Below, piece by piece: positions 31,401-40,803 of a DNA stretch of 64,000 nucleotides; the stretch's first letter is position 1, and the number at the start of each line of letters is the position of its first letter. The notes under the pieces were generated by a model, which saw nothing but the letters and a program-made list of their open reading frames with translations, ran no database searches and was not told the origin of the DNA. A program made the position numbers and the translations under genes. Source of the DNA: Maribacter algicola (GTDB taxonomy: Bacteria > Bacteroidota > Bacteroidia > Flavobacteriales > Flavobacteriaceae); assembly GCF_003933245.1 (NCBI RefSeq), contig NZ_QUSX01000001.1:1860001-1924000 (forward strand). Reading direction: 5' to 3'.

Positions 31401-31564
31401 GCACCCTTTTGTCTTTTGGCCTTTTTCAATTTTCTGGTTCTGAGGTCGTTTTGCCCAGATTCAGGGTGCCAAAAGCCACGACCAACCATTTTTCATATTC
31501 CCATTAAATTTTAGATTATGATAGGAATTTCATAAAATGTTCTTAATAAAATCTAAATGGGAAT
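31401..31564 (+). other. structured gene-free region upstream of tldD
   Basis: Several pairings overlap here. GCACCC (31,401) can pair with GGGTGC (31,464), or CTTTTGGC (31,413) with GCCAAAAG (31,468); the two share bases, so only one can form. GGTCGT (31,444) with ACGACC (31,478) crosses the second stem and would make a pseudoknot. Further on, ATTCCCATTAAATTTTAG (31,497) pairs with CTAAATGGGAAT (31,553). No gene or known riboswitch is recognised in 31,321-31,685. Confidence 0.4.
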
Positions 31565-31685
31565 CGCACTTATATCTTTAATTCCCTATTTTTAAAGCTA
31601 TTCCTAAAGTAAGGTAAAATCGAAATCACTATGTGATCATGGTGACTTATGGAATTCTGACTAAGTAAAAAATTAACTCAAACAG

Positions 31686-33326
31686 ATGAAACGAAGAAAC
31701 TTTGTACAATTGTCCGGCATGGGTGCAGCCTCCTTATTAGTGCCTGCAAGCATGATGGGCAATGTAATTGAAACAGAAGCGCTTTTGGAACCGGGGATGG
31801 ACGTCCTCCTAAAAAAGAAAATGGCGGATGTTGCCTTGAACACCGCTAAATCCTTAGGTGCCACGTATGCGGATGCCCGTATTGGCAGGTACCTGAACCA
31901 ATATGTGTTCACTAGGGAGGACAAGGTGCAAAATGTTGTAAATACGGAATCCTTTGGTATAGGTATACGTGTAATCGCCAATGGAACGTGGGGATTTGCC
32001 TCTACCAATAATGTGACGGAGGACGGAATCCAAAAAGCGACCCAGCAGGCCGTAGCCATTGCCAAGGCGAATTCCAAAATTCAAAAGGAACCCGTAAAAT
32101 TGGCTCCGGTCCAGGCACACGGGGAGGTGTCTTGGAAAACTCCATTGACAAAGGATTTTAAGGATGTACCCGTTTCGGAAAAAGTCGACTTGTTGTTAAG
32201 TGCCAATGCCGCGGCCATGGAAAATGGTGCCAACTTTGTGAACTCTGCCTTGTTTATGGTAAATGAGCAAAAATATTTTGCTTCGACGGACGGATCTTAT
32301 ATAGACCAGGACGTACATCGTATTTGGCCCACATTTAGCGTTACGGCCGTAGATAGGGAGGCAGGGAAATTCAAGACTCGCCAGGCCATGAGCGCACCCA
32401 TGGGTATGGGCTATGAATATATGGACGGACTTGCTTCGGAAAAACTAGAGGGTCCCGCCGGAATTACGCTGTATAGTAAAAGTTATGATATTGTTGAGGA
32501 TGCCGTACAGGCGGCTAAACAGGCCAAGGAAATGCTTTCGGCCAAATCTGTGGATCCAGGAAAATACGACCTGGTATTGGAGCCCAATCATTTGGGACTA
32601 ACCATACATGAATCCGTAGGGCATCCCTTGGAGCTTGACCGCGTTCTTGGCTACGAGGCCAACTATGCGGGTACCAGTTTTGCCACGCTGGATAAATGGA
32701 AGTCTGGCGACTTCAAATACGGTAGCGATATCGTCAACCTGGTTGCGGATAAGACTCAGGAGGGCAGTTTGGGTGCCGTAGGGTATGACGATGAAGGTGT
32801 GAAGACCAAAAAATGGGATTTGGTCCGTAATGGAATCCTCGTCAATTATCAGGCCATTCGTGATCAGGTGAACATCATCGACCAAAACGAATCGCACGGA
32901 TGTTGCTACGCCCAAAGTTGGAACGATGTACAGTTTCAGCGTATGCCAAACGTTTCCTTGGAGGCCGGAAAGGAAAAATATTCTATTAAGGATATGATCA
33001 AGGATGTAGAAAAGGGAATTTATATAGCCGGGCGTGGTTCGTATTCCATTGACCAGCAACGATACAACTTCCAGTTTGGGGGTACGGTATTCTACGAAAT
33101 TAAAAATGGTGAAATCGTAGGCATGTTGAACGATGTGGCCTATCAATCCAATACCCAGGAATTTTGGAATTCCTGTTCCAAGATTTGTGATGAGGGGGAT
33201 TACCGTATGTTCGGGTCCTTCTTTGATGGAAAAGGGCAACCTTCACAGGTGAGTGCCGTATCCCATGGTAGTTCTACTACAAGGTTTGACGATATCAATG
33301 TAATCAACACGGGTCGTACCATTTAA
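31686..33326 (+). CDS. tldD: TldD-like metalloprotease with Tat-type leader
   Basis: A 546-residue TldD/PmbA-family protein. The N-terminus MKRRNFVQLSGMGAASLLV is a twin-arginine leader (RRNFVQL), unlike cytoplasmic TldD of E. coli. The protease motif HESVGHPLELDR supplies the HExxxH zinc site, and the conserved ESHGCCYAQSWND and QGSLGAVGYDDEG segments follow. TldD and TldE normally act as a heterodimer that degrades unfolded peptides or trims peptide precursors such as microcin B17. The partner gene is 26 bp downstream and lacks a leader, so whether the pair meets in the same compartment is an open question. Confidence 0.9.
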   Translation: MKRRNFVQLSGMGAASLLVPASMMGNVIETEALLEPGMDVLLKKKMADVALNTAKSLGATYADARIGRYLNQYVFTREDKVQNVVNTESFGIGIRVIANGTWGFASTNNVTEDGIQKATQQAVAIAKANSKIQKEPVKLAPVQAHGEVSWKTPLTKDFKDVPVSEKVDLLLSANAAAMENGANFVNSALFMVNEQKYFASTDGSYIDQDVHRIWPTFSVTAVDREAGKFKTRQAMSAPMGMGYEYMDGLASEKLEGPAGITLYSKSYDIVEDAVQAAKQAKEMLSAKSVDPGKYDLVLEPNHLGLTIHESVGHPLELDRVLGYEANYAGTSFATLDKWKSGDFKYGSDIVNLVADKTQEGSLGAVGYDDEGVKTKKWDLVRNGILVNYQAIRDQVNIIDQNESHGCCYAQSWNDVQFQRMPNVSLEAGKEKYSIKDMIKDVEKGIYIAGRGSYSIDQQRYNFQFGGTVFYEIKNGEIVGMLNDVAYQSNTQEFWNSCSKICDEGDYRMFGSFFDGKGQPSQVSAVSHGSSTTRFDDINVINTGRTI

Positions 33327-33352
33327 ACCAGACCTAATACAAAATTTCGAAA

Positions 33353-34669
33353 ATGGCAATATATACAGAAGAAGAGGCTAGACAAATAATGGAAAAAGCG
33401 TTGAGCTTTTCCACGGCCGATACATGTGAAATAAATTTAAGTGGAGAGGAGAGCGGAAATATTCGCTACGCCAGGAATACGGTTTCCACCGCAGGTCATA
33501 GATCCAATCAATCATTGGTGGTACAATCCAGTTTTGGTAAGAAATCTGGAACGGCGACCATCGATGAGTTTGATGATGCCTCCTTGGAAAAGGTGGTGAA
33601 AAGAGCTGAGGAATTGGCAAAACTTTCCCCGGAGAATCCTGAGTTTATGGAGCCCTTGGAGCAACAAACGTACGACAAGGCCATAAATTTTGTGGAAGCA
33701 ACGGCAAACATCACCCCAGAATACAGGGCATCAGTAGCAAATGACAGTATTGAACCCGCCGCAGCAAAGGATGTTACCGCTGCTGGATTTTTGGACGATT
33801 CCTATGGTTTTAACGCCATGTTGAATTCCAAGGGGCTTTTTGCCTACAACAAATCGTCCAATGTAGATTTTACGGTCACCATGCGTACCAATGACGGAAC
33901 AGGCTCCGGTTGGGTATCCAGGGATTACAACGATATTGGTAAGTTCGATGCGTCCGAAGCATCCAAGGTAGCTATCGACAAGGCGGTCATGTCCAGGGAA
34001 GCAAAGGCCATAGAACCTGGAAAGTACACGGTTATCTTGGAACCTGCCGCGGCAGAGGACCTTATCAGTAATATGGCCCGATCCCTAAATGCCCGTACAG
34101 CGGATGAAGGCCGAAGTTTCATGTCCAAGGAAGGTGGTGGGACCAAATTGGGCGATAAAATCGTGGACGAAAGAGTAAGTCTTTGGTCCGATCCGTTGCA
34201 CCCTGAAGTTCCTACAAGTACTTGGAGCGAGGATGGCCAGGCGTTGAGAAAAACAGTATGGATTGAAAACGGTGTGGTCAAAAATTTGGCCTATGATCGT
34301 TTTTGGGCCAAGGAACAGGGTGTGGAACCAGTACCGTTTCCCAATAACATTATTATGGGCGGGGGCGATGCTTCCTTGGAGGATTTGATCAAAAGTACCA
34401 AGAAAGGCATTTTGGTTACCCGTTTGTGGTATATCCGTACCGTAGACCCCCAAACTTTATTGTATACCGGACTTACAAGGGATGGAACGTTCTATATTGA
34501 AAACGGTCAAATAAAGTATCCGGTGAAGAACTTTCGCTTTAATGAAAGCCCGATCATTATGTTGAATAATTTGGAAACCTTGGGAGAGCAGGTCCGTATC
34601 AATGGTAATTTGATTCCCTACATGAAAATCAGGGACTTTACCTTTACGAGCTTGTCAGATGCCGTATAA
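33353..34669 (+). CDS. tldE: TldE/PmbA-like protein
   Basis: A 438-residue TldD/PmbA-family protein without the HExxxH motif, as expected for the non-catalytic partner. NIRYARNTVSTAGHRSNQSL, PGKYTVILEPAAAEDLI and LWSDPLHPEVPTSTWSEDGQ are family segments. It starts MAIYTEEEARQIMEKAL with no signal sequence. It follows tldD by 26 bp and is closed by a terminator, so the two form a short operon. TldE opens and regulates the TldD active-site chamber in known pairs. Confidence 0.9.
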   Translation: MAIYTEEEARQIMEKALSFSTADTCEINLSGEESGNIRYARNTVSTAGHRSNQSLVVQSSFGKKSGTATIDEFDDASLEKVVKRAEELAKLSPENPEFMEPLEQQTYDKAINFVEATANITPEYRASVANDSIEPAAAKDVTAAGFLDDSYGFNAMLNSKGLFAYNKSSNVDFTVTMRTNDGTGSGWVSRDYNDIGKFDASEASKVAIDKAVMSREAKAIEPGKYTVILEPAAAEDLISNMARSLNARTADEGRSFMSKEGGGTKLGDKIVDERVSLWSDPLHPEVPTSTWSEDGQALRKTVWIENGVVKNLAYDRFWAKEQGVEPVPFPNNIIMGGGDASLEDLIKSTKKGILVTRLWYIRTVDPQTLLYTGLTRDGTFYIENGQIKYPVKNFRFNESPIIMLNNLETLGEQVRINGNLIPYMKIRDFTFTSLSDAV

Positions 34670-34683
34670 AGCTTACAAGTTAA

Positions 34684-34731
34684 AAAGCTGGTTGCCCTAT
34701 TTTATCGGAAGGCAGCCAGTTTTTTCTTTTT
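34684..34731 (+). terminator. intrinsic terminator after tldDE
   Basis: AAGCTGGTTGCC pairs with GGCAGCCAGTT with one bulge and one wobble, followed by TTTTTTCTTTTT. It separates tldDE from the MoxR operon. Confidence 0.75.
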
Positions 34732-34769
34732 GCGAGTACGGGAATGAACCTTGAGGTAGTTTTTTAAAA

Positions 34770-35402
34770 GTGGAACCAAAGTTGAGCAACGATTTTTTCT
34801 TTACCCGACTACAATATGAATCCGGCGATTGGGATGTGGACCAACGAATGCCCTCCAACCTGCTCAATTCCTTGGTCGAGTATACGACCCTGCAGGTTAA
34901 TACCGCAGAGAATATAGTTCCCTTGGCCAGTGATGATATTTTCAAATGTCCCTTTTGTTATCTATCTGGCCATAAATTGGTGCAGTTCTCAAAAAAGGAA
35001 GGGGAAAACTTTAAAAAGTACGTTGATAATGGCGGTTTTGTCTTTGTGGACGATTGTAACCATGACATCGATGGGCTTTTTGCAAAATCCTTTGAGCGGC
35101 AAATGGGGGAGCTGTTCGGGAACGATGCTTTGGTGAAACTTCCCAACGATCATGAACTGTACACCATCTTTTTTGATTTTGAGGATGGGCCTCCTACTAC
35201 TTCCCAAGAATTGAACGGTTGGGGAGACGATTTGGTTCATGAATACCTAAAGGCGATCGAGGTCAACGGAAGAATAGGGGTCTTGTATAGCAATAAGGAT
35301 TATGGCTGTGAATGGGATTATGATTTTAGAAATAAAAGGTGGTACAAGAACGACAATACCCGGTTTGGGGTCAACATTGTAATGTATGCACTAACATCTT
35401 AA
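34770..35402 (+). CDS. DUF4159 protein at the head of the MoxR operon
   Basis: A 210-residue protein with a GTG start and no signal peptide. FFFTRLQYESGDWDVDQRMP, YLSGHKLVQFSKKEGENFKK, YVDNGGFVFVDDCNHD, ELYTIFFDFEDGPP and DYDFRNKRWYKNDN are DUF4159 segments; the fold is like a class I glutamine amidotransferase-type or ThuA-like flavodoxin fold. Most family members are larger or exported, so this one is compact. It sits 10 bp before the moxR-type gene. Function unknown. Confidence 0.8.
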   Translation: MEPKLSNDFFFTRLQYESGDWDVDQRMPSNLLNSLVEYTTLQVNTAENIVPLASDDIFKCPFCYLSGHKLVQFSKKEGENFKKYVDNGGFVFVDDCNHDIDGLFAKSFERQMGELFGNDALVKLPNDHELYTIFFDFEDGPPTTSQELNGWGDDLVHEYLKAIEVNGRIGVLYSNKDYGCEWDYDFRNKRWYKNDNTRFGVNIVMYALTS

Positions 35403-35411
35403 GAAAAGTAC

Positions 35412-36422
35412 ATGGATAAAAATTTAATGGCGGCGGAACAGGAAGTAAAGAAATTGACGGATAAACTACCGTTGCTGAAAAAGGAAATAGGAAAGGTCAT
35501 AGTGGGGCAGGAGGAAACCATAGAGCATATGCTCATCACTTTTCTCGCAGGTGGCCATGCCCTTTTGGAAGGTGTGCCCGGACTTGCCAAGACCCTATTG
35601 ATCAAAACAATCTCCCAGGCAATCGACTTAAAGTTCAACAGGATTCAGTTCACCCCAGACCTAATGCCTTCTGATATCGTGGGCACCGAAATATTAGAAG
35701 AAGACCACTCCACGGGCAAAAAATTCTTTAAGTTCAACAAGGGACCCATTTTTGCCAATATCGTTTTGGCCGATGAAATAAACAGGACCCCTCCAAAGAC
35801 CCAGGCCGCTTTGTTGGAGGCCATGCAGGAATTTGAAGTGACGTACTCCGGGAAGACCTATGAAATGGACCGACCCTTTTTTATTTTGGCGACGCAGAAT
35901 CCCATTGAACAATCGGGTACGTTTCCCCTACCCGAAGCGCAACAGGATCGTTTTCTTTTTTATATAAAGATTGGCTACCCGTCAGCAAAAGAAGAAGAGA
36001 CGATCTTAAAAAATACCACGGGCACCCATCGGCCCAAAGTGGAAAAAATCATCAGTGGACCGGAAATCATCCGCTTGCAGGAACTGGTCCGTGAGGTATA
36101 TATCAGCGATGATCTTATAGGTTACGTAAGCGATTTGGTGCGGGCCACACGCCCTGAAACCTCCAATTCCGATTTTGTAAAACAGTGGGTAGGTTGGGGC
36201 GCAGGACCCAGGGCAGGTCAGGCCATGATCTTGACAGCCAAGGCCAGAGCCTTGCAGGAAGGCCGCTTTTCGGTTACCATACAGGACCTAAAACATGTTG
36301 CCTACCCGGTTTTGAGACATAGGGTCATCGTGAACTTTAGGGCAGAGGCCGAAGGCATAGATTCGGACAAGGTCACCCAAGAATTATTGGAACAAATTAA
36401 ACCTCAAATAGTTTCTCTTTGA
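35412..36422 (+). CDS. MoxR-family AAA+ ATPase
   Basis: A 336-residue AAA+ protein. LLEGVPGLAKTLLIKTISQA is Walker A, IVLADEINRTPPKTQAALLE is Walker B, and FILATQNPIEQSGTFPLPEAQQDRF carries sensor 1 and the MoxR-specific segment; the lid domain follows from about residue 240. MoxR ATPases act as chaperones that mature or insert cofactors into protein complexes, usually with DUF58 and VWA-domain partners. Here the DUF58 gene overlaps the stop of this one, and a BatA-like gene follows. Confidence 0.95.
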   Translation: MDKNLMAAEQEVKKLTDKLPLLKKEIGKVIVGQEETIEHMLITFLAGGHALLEGVPGLAKTLLIKTISQAIDLKFNRIQFTPDLMPSDIVGTEILEEDHSTGKKFFKFNKGPIFANIVLADEINRTPPKTQAALLEAMQEFEVTYSGKTYEMDRPFFILATQNPIEQSGTFPLPEAQQDRFLFYIKIGYPSAKEEETILKNTTGTHRPKVEKIISGPEIIRLQELVREVYISDDLIGYVSDLVRATRPETSNSDFVKQWVGWGAGPRAGQAMILTAKARALQEGRFSVTIQDLKHVAYPVLRHRVIVNFRAEAEGIDSDKVTQELLEQIKPQIVSL

Positions 36423-37315
36423 AGACCGACTACAGGGAACTTTTTCAACCTCAAATAATCAACAGTGTATCTGGCTTAGCGTTGATCGCAAGGGTCATTG
36501 TTGATGGTTTTATGTCTGGTTCCCATCAGAGTAGACGTGTTGGTCCTGGGCAGGAATTCAGTCAGTATCGCGGGTATCAACCCGGCGATGATATGCGCCT
36601 TTTGGACTGGAAAATGTTGGCCCGGTCTGGACGCTATTATATAAAGGAGGCCGATATTGACACCCAGGTCAACGTAAAGTTCATTGTGGATACCAGCGCC
36701 TCCATGCTACACGAGGAAGCGGGCCTTAGGAAAATCGATTTTGTAAGGGTGCTCGTCGCATCGCTGGCCTATCTTTCCCATAACCAAGGCGATATGGTGG
36801 GGCTTTATGCGCTTAACAATTCCGGATTACAGAGTGTCTATCCGGCAGCGCACAAGAAACATTATAATCGGATTATATATGAATTGATCGAAATGAAGGT
36901 GGGGGGAGCGTGGCCCGCAAATCTTGAAGATCTGGAAAAAGTCCATCAAAGAACCCAAAAGGAATTATTGTTCGTTATTACTGACATGCATGAATCGGGT
37001 ATCGAATTGACCCATTGGATCCAAAATCTGAAGACTTCCAGAAACGAAGTGGTGGTATTGCAAATACTTGGTGAAAACGAACTTGAATTCAAGTATGCCG
37101 GGGCATTGGTTTTTGAGGATTTGGAAACTGGAAAGAGAGTGAAGGTAGATGCTAAAAGTGCGAAAGATGCCTATCTAAAATCCTTGGAAGCAAATTTATC
37201 GGGAATTAAAAACGAATTCCTTTCCCGCAATATCAGTTATGAATTGTTCAGCTTGAACAGCCCAATAGCCCAGGCACTACAATTATTTTTAAAGAAAAGA
37301 ATCGCTTTGAAATAA
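36419..37315 (+). CDS. DUF58 protein with VWA-like core
   Basis: A 298-residue protein. Its TTG start overlaps the moxR stop (TTGA), which suggests translational coupling. The DUF58 signature GQEFSQYRGYQPGDDMRLLD is followed by WKMLARSGRYYIKEADID. VKFIVDTSASM is a MIDAS motif of the von Willebrand A fold, and LLFVITDMHESG is a later strand. It is a typical partner of MoxR and probably recruits it to membrane substrates. The next gene begins right after its stop. Confidence 0.92.
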   Translation: MKTDYRELFQPQIINSVSGLALIARVIVDGFMSGSHQSRRVGPGQEFSQYRGYQPGDDMRLLDWKMLARSGRYYIKEADIDTQVNVKFIVDTSASMLHEEAGLRKIDFVRVLVASLAYLSHNQGDMVGLYALNNSGLQSVYPAAHKKHYNRIIYELIEMKVGGAWPANLEDLEKVHQRTQKELLFVITDMHESGIELTHWIQNLKTSRNEVVVLQILGENELEFKYAGALVFEDLETGKRVKVDAKSAKDAYLKSLEANLSGIKNEFLSRNISYELFSLNSPIAQALQLFLKKRIALK

Positions 37316-38602
37316 ATGACGTTCCTGCAACCTACATATCTTTGGGCTCTTTTTTCCTTGGCAATTCCGTTGGTTATACATTTGTTGAACAGGGGGGACG
37401 TAAGGACCATAAAAGTAGGAAGTGTCAAATATCTTAAAGAGTTCGATACCAAGCAATCCAGAAAAATCAAACTCAATGAGCTGTTATTACTCCTTTTGAG
37501 AATGCTTTTATTGGCTCTGGTTACAATATCCATGGCAGAACCTAGATGGAAAATAAATACCCCAAAAGCACCAATTACCTATTTTATTGAACCTTCATTG
37601 GCAGATGAAGCAGGGTTTATGTCCTTTTTGGATTCCCTTCCCCAAAACAATGTGAAATGGTTTTCCCAAGGTTTTCCAGAATTTGGGGTTGAGGTGAACC
37701 CACAGGAAACGGTTCACTATTGGCAACTTGCCCAGAAATTACACGAAGTTCCTTCCGATAGTTTTGTGGTCTTTACAAAGGGACTTGTTAAAGGCATACA
37801 AGGCGCCAGACCCTTGTTGGCCCAGAAGGTTCGTTGGGTCGTTTTGGAAAATGAACATAGGATTGACGAAACCATAGCGGCCAGGAACGTTGGGGATTCT
37901 GTTCAATTGTATCAAGTCACTAGTAGTTCCCTTTTGACAGATTTGAAAATAGAGACCTTCACCAATACGGATAGCCGGATAGTTTCCATGGACAGGGATA
38001 CCCTTGGGTGGAAGGAATCGGGAAGAATCTTTAAAATTCCGTTTGTAAAAAATGACACCCTCGACGTGCTCATAGCCTATGACGAGGCACATTCGAAGGA
38101 GATGCACTATTTTTCGGCTTCCCTAAAGGCCATTGGGCAATATGGTAAGCAAGCGATCCGTCAGCAAAAACTGGACAGCGCGGTGAAGTTTGAGGAACAA
38201 GAATCATTGGATCTATTGATTTGGTTGCGGAGCGATAAAGTGCCCAGTATCAAACAGCCCACGATAGCAATGGTAGAGGATTCCTTGGCCAGTTCATTAT
38301 TGGAAAAAACGGAGTTCAAAAATAGGTACCACCTTACAAGAAAATTGAACATACAGAATAGCCTGGAAGGCAATCTGACCAATGCCTTGGCAAGCATACT
38401 GCTACCAAATGATACGGTATCCCAAAAAATGAACGCTTGGGATGGGCGTGTAGTGCAGGAGGCAGCAATGGCCACCAATTTTTCCAATGAAGAGATTGGA
38501 CAACAACGCCCCAAAAACATGGATATTTCCCCTTGGATCTGGTTGCCCATTGTTCTGGTATTGGTAACGGAGAGAATACTTGCTAAACTAAGGAAGCAAT
38601 GA
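37316..38602 (+). CDS. BatA-domain membrane protein
   Basis: A 428-residue protein opening with the BatA (aerotolerance regulator) N-terminal domain: MTFLQPTYLWALFSLAIPLV, HLLNRGDVRTIKVGSVKYL, and a second helix LLLLLLRMLLLALVTISMAEP. A long periplasmic region without a VWA MIDAS follows, then a final helix (WIWLPIVLVLVTERIL). It therefore resembles the BatA-type anchor proteins of Bacteroidetes that have lost the VWA domain. It is translationally adjacent to both neighbours (ATG directly after the DUF58 stop; ATGA overlap with the next gene). Confidence 0.85.
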   Translation: MTFLQPTYLWALFSLAIPLVIHLLNRGDVRTIKVGSVKYLKEFDTKQSRKIKLNELLLLLLRMLLLALVTISMAEPRWKINTPKAPITYFIEPSLADEAGFMSFLDSLPQNNVKWFSQGFPEFGVEVNPQETVHYWQLAQKLHEVPSDSFVVFTKGLVKGIQGARPLLAQKVRWVVLENEHRIDETIAARNVGDSVQLYQVTSSSLLTDLKIETFTNTDSRIVSMDRDTLGWKESGRIFKIPFVKNDTLDVLIAYDEAHSKEMHYFSASLKAIGQYGKQAIRQQKLDSAVKFEEQESLDLLIWLRSDKVPSIKQPTIAMVEDSLASSLLEKTEFKNRYHLTRKLNIQNSLEGNLTNALASILLPNDTVSQKMNAWDGRVVQEAAMATNFSNEEIGQQRPKNMDISPWIWLPIVLVLVTERILAKLRKQ

Positions 38603-40803
38603 GGGAGCCTAAGGAAATTTTACGTAGGGCATTGAATAAATGGCGGTTGATCAGGGGTGCCGAGGTGCTCGTAACGGGCTTTGCCGCCGGTATGTCCACG
38701 TATTTTCTCTTTTCAAATGCAATGGTGGCAATGGCCTGTTTTGTAGGAGTGCTTTTGGTTGCCATGCTCTATGTAAAACCTTGGAAATACACCCTTGAGC
38801 ATATCTGTTCCCGTGTAGATGAAACCATTACACCTATGGAATATAGTACGGCACTGATATTGGCAAATGAAAGCGAATTGCCCCTCTTGTCCAAAATTCA
38901 ACGGATACGGGCAGGTGAAACCCTTAAAAGGCATCAAAGGGAGATCCGCTTCAAAAATTCCCTCCTGCCTATAACCGGATTATCACTAATCGCTGTTTTG
39001 GGAGCTTGGTTACTCCATGTTTTGGGTGTTTTTCAAATAGATCATACTGCGACACAGATACCAGGGACCGATGTGGTGAATTTTAAGAGATTGGATGCTG
39101 TCAATAATGAAATGATACCCCCAAAAATTGGCAAACAGGAAATTCACATTGCCTATCCAAACTACACCCAAATGCCCGATGAATTTACGACCCAAATGAA
39201 CTTGCGTGTCCTGGAGGGCTCTAGGGTATCTTGGAACATCGCCTTTGACCAACCTTTGAAAGGGGTACAAATACAGATCGGTGAAGATTCGCTCCGCATG
39301 GATTTTAGAAATAATTCCTATTCAAAAACCATGGTGGTCGATTATGCCAATTTTTATGCTATCAAATTTCAGGATTCACTGGGCAAGGCCTATCTATCCG
39401 ATTTGTTCGCTTTGGAGGCCTATAAGGATGAACCGCCCGTAATAGAAATAGAGGGTTTGCCGCAGTTCAGCTCTTTTGACTTTGAAGGCCCCCAAAAATT
39501 GGCTTTTACTACACAATTAAAGGATGATTTTGGCCTGACCGATGTCGCCATTATCGCCACGGTGAGCAAAGGAAGTGGGGAATCCGTTAAGTTTAGGGAG
39601 GAGCGGTTGGGCTTTGATACAAAACTGAGTCATGGAACAAAACGTCAGGATTTCAGCAAGACCCTCAATTTAAGAGAGCTGAAAATGGAACCGGGAGATG
39701 AACTCTATTTTTATGTGGAGGCTATTGACAACAAACAGCCTAGACCAAATATTTCCAGGACGGAAACATTCTTTTCGGTCATAAAGGATACCGTAACAGA
39801 TCAATTTGCCGTAGAAGGTACTTTGGGAGCCGATCTTATGCCCGATTATTTCAGGAGCCAACGCCAATTGATTATCGACACGGAAAAATTGATTGCGGAC
39901 AAACCGGTCATTGAAACAAAGGAGTTCAACTTTAGGAGCAATGAGCTGGGCTTTGACCAAAAGGCCCTTCGTATAAAATATGGTGAGTTTATGGGCGATG
40001 AAAGCGAGGGTGGTCCGGTGGTTACTGAAGTTGAAACCGTGACGGCAGAAGACCCCTTAGCGGAGTATACCCATGACCATGATGGGTCCAATGAGCACAA
40101 CCTAGTTGCCGAGGAACACGATCATGAAGATCATGCTAATGAAGGCGACGAAGAAAACCCCTTAGAAGCCTATGTGCACAATCATGAGGACCCAGAGGCA
40201 TCCACCCTGTTCGCCCAGTCCTTAAAGAGCAAATTAAAGCAGGCTATGGCAGAGATGTGGGATGCCGAATTGTATCTGCGACTTTTTCAACCGGAAAAAT
40301 CCCTGCCCTATCAGTACAAGGCCTTAAAACTGATACAGGAAATAAAGAACAGCGCGCGCATTTACGTGCATAGAATCGGGTTTGATCCGCCTCCTATAAA
40401 AGAGGACAAGCGCCTTACAGGTGACCTAAAGGAAATAGGGAATTTTTCCAAGGACGAAACGCTGGATAACGAAGATCTTTACGAAGGCATACGAAACGCG
40501 GTGGCACGTCTAGAAATTTTGTTGGATACGGATATGAAAATTACCAAAGCCGATCGGGAACTGTTCAATAAAGCGGGGAACGAACTGGCGCGAAAGGCCA
40601 TAGAAGAGCCGGGCAGCTATTTGGAGACCCTTCAAATGGTCAAATGGTTGTCCCAATCTGAAAATAGTACTGAACAGCAATTGAAAAGTGCCCTAAAAGG
40701 TCTGTATCAAGTCCTACCTAAAAGGCAAAGATTGCCATACAAGGATGGGCGTTATGATAATCAATTGAACAATCTATTTATAGAAGCGTTGGATGTGGAG
40801 TAA
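38599..40803 (+). CDS. large membrane protein with His/acid-rich insert, MoxR operon
   Basis: A 734-residue protein not assigned to a named family. Two or three N-terminal helices (about residues 20-60 and 110-130) precede a large, probably periplasmic domain that includes a Y-x-T-beta-type segment (EIHIAYPNYTQMPDEFTTQM). Around residues 475-535 lies an insert rich in histidine and acid: EYTHDHDGSNEH, EEHDHEDHANEGDEENP and AYVHNHEDPE, with two repeats of the form NPLEAY/DPLAEY plus xHxHD/HNHED. It could bind metal. The C-terminal part is helical and may form coiled coils. Homologues in this operon position are common in Bacteroidetes. Confidence 0.7.
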   Translation: MREPKEILRRALNKWRLIRGAEVLVTGFAAGMSTYFLFSNAMVAMACFVGVLLVAMLYVKPWKYTLEHICSRVDETITPMEYSTALILANESELPLLSKIQRIRAGETLKRHQREIRFKNSLLPITGLSLIAVLGAWLLHVLGVFQIDHTATQIPGTDVVNFKRLDAVNNEMIPPKIGKQEIHIAYPNYTQMPDEFTTQMNLRVLEGSRVSWNIAFDQPLKGVQIQIGEDSLRMDFRNNSYSKTMVVDYANFYAIKFQDSLGKAYLSDLFALEAYKDEPPVIEIEGLPQFSSFDFEGPQKLAFTTQLKDDFGLTDVAIIATVSKGSGESVKFREERLGFDTKLSHGTKRQDFSKTLNLRELKMEPGDELYFYVEAIDNKQPRPNISRTETFFSVIKDTVTDQFAVEGTLGADLMPDYFRSQRQLIIDTEKLIADKPVIETKEFNFRSNELGFDQKALRIKYGEFMGDESEGGPVVTEVETVTAEDPLAEYTHDHDGSNEHNLVAEEHDHEDHANEGDEENPLEAYVHNHEDPEASTLFAQSLKSKLKQAMAEMWDAELYLRLFQPEKSLPYQYKALKLIQEIKNSARIYVHRIGFDPPPIKEDKRLTGDLKEIGNFSKDETLDNEDLYEGIRNAVARLEILLDTDMKITKADRELFNKAGNELARKAIEEPGSYLETLQMVKWLSQSENSTEQQLKSALKGLYQVLPKRQRLPYKDGRYDNQLNNLFIEALDVE

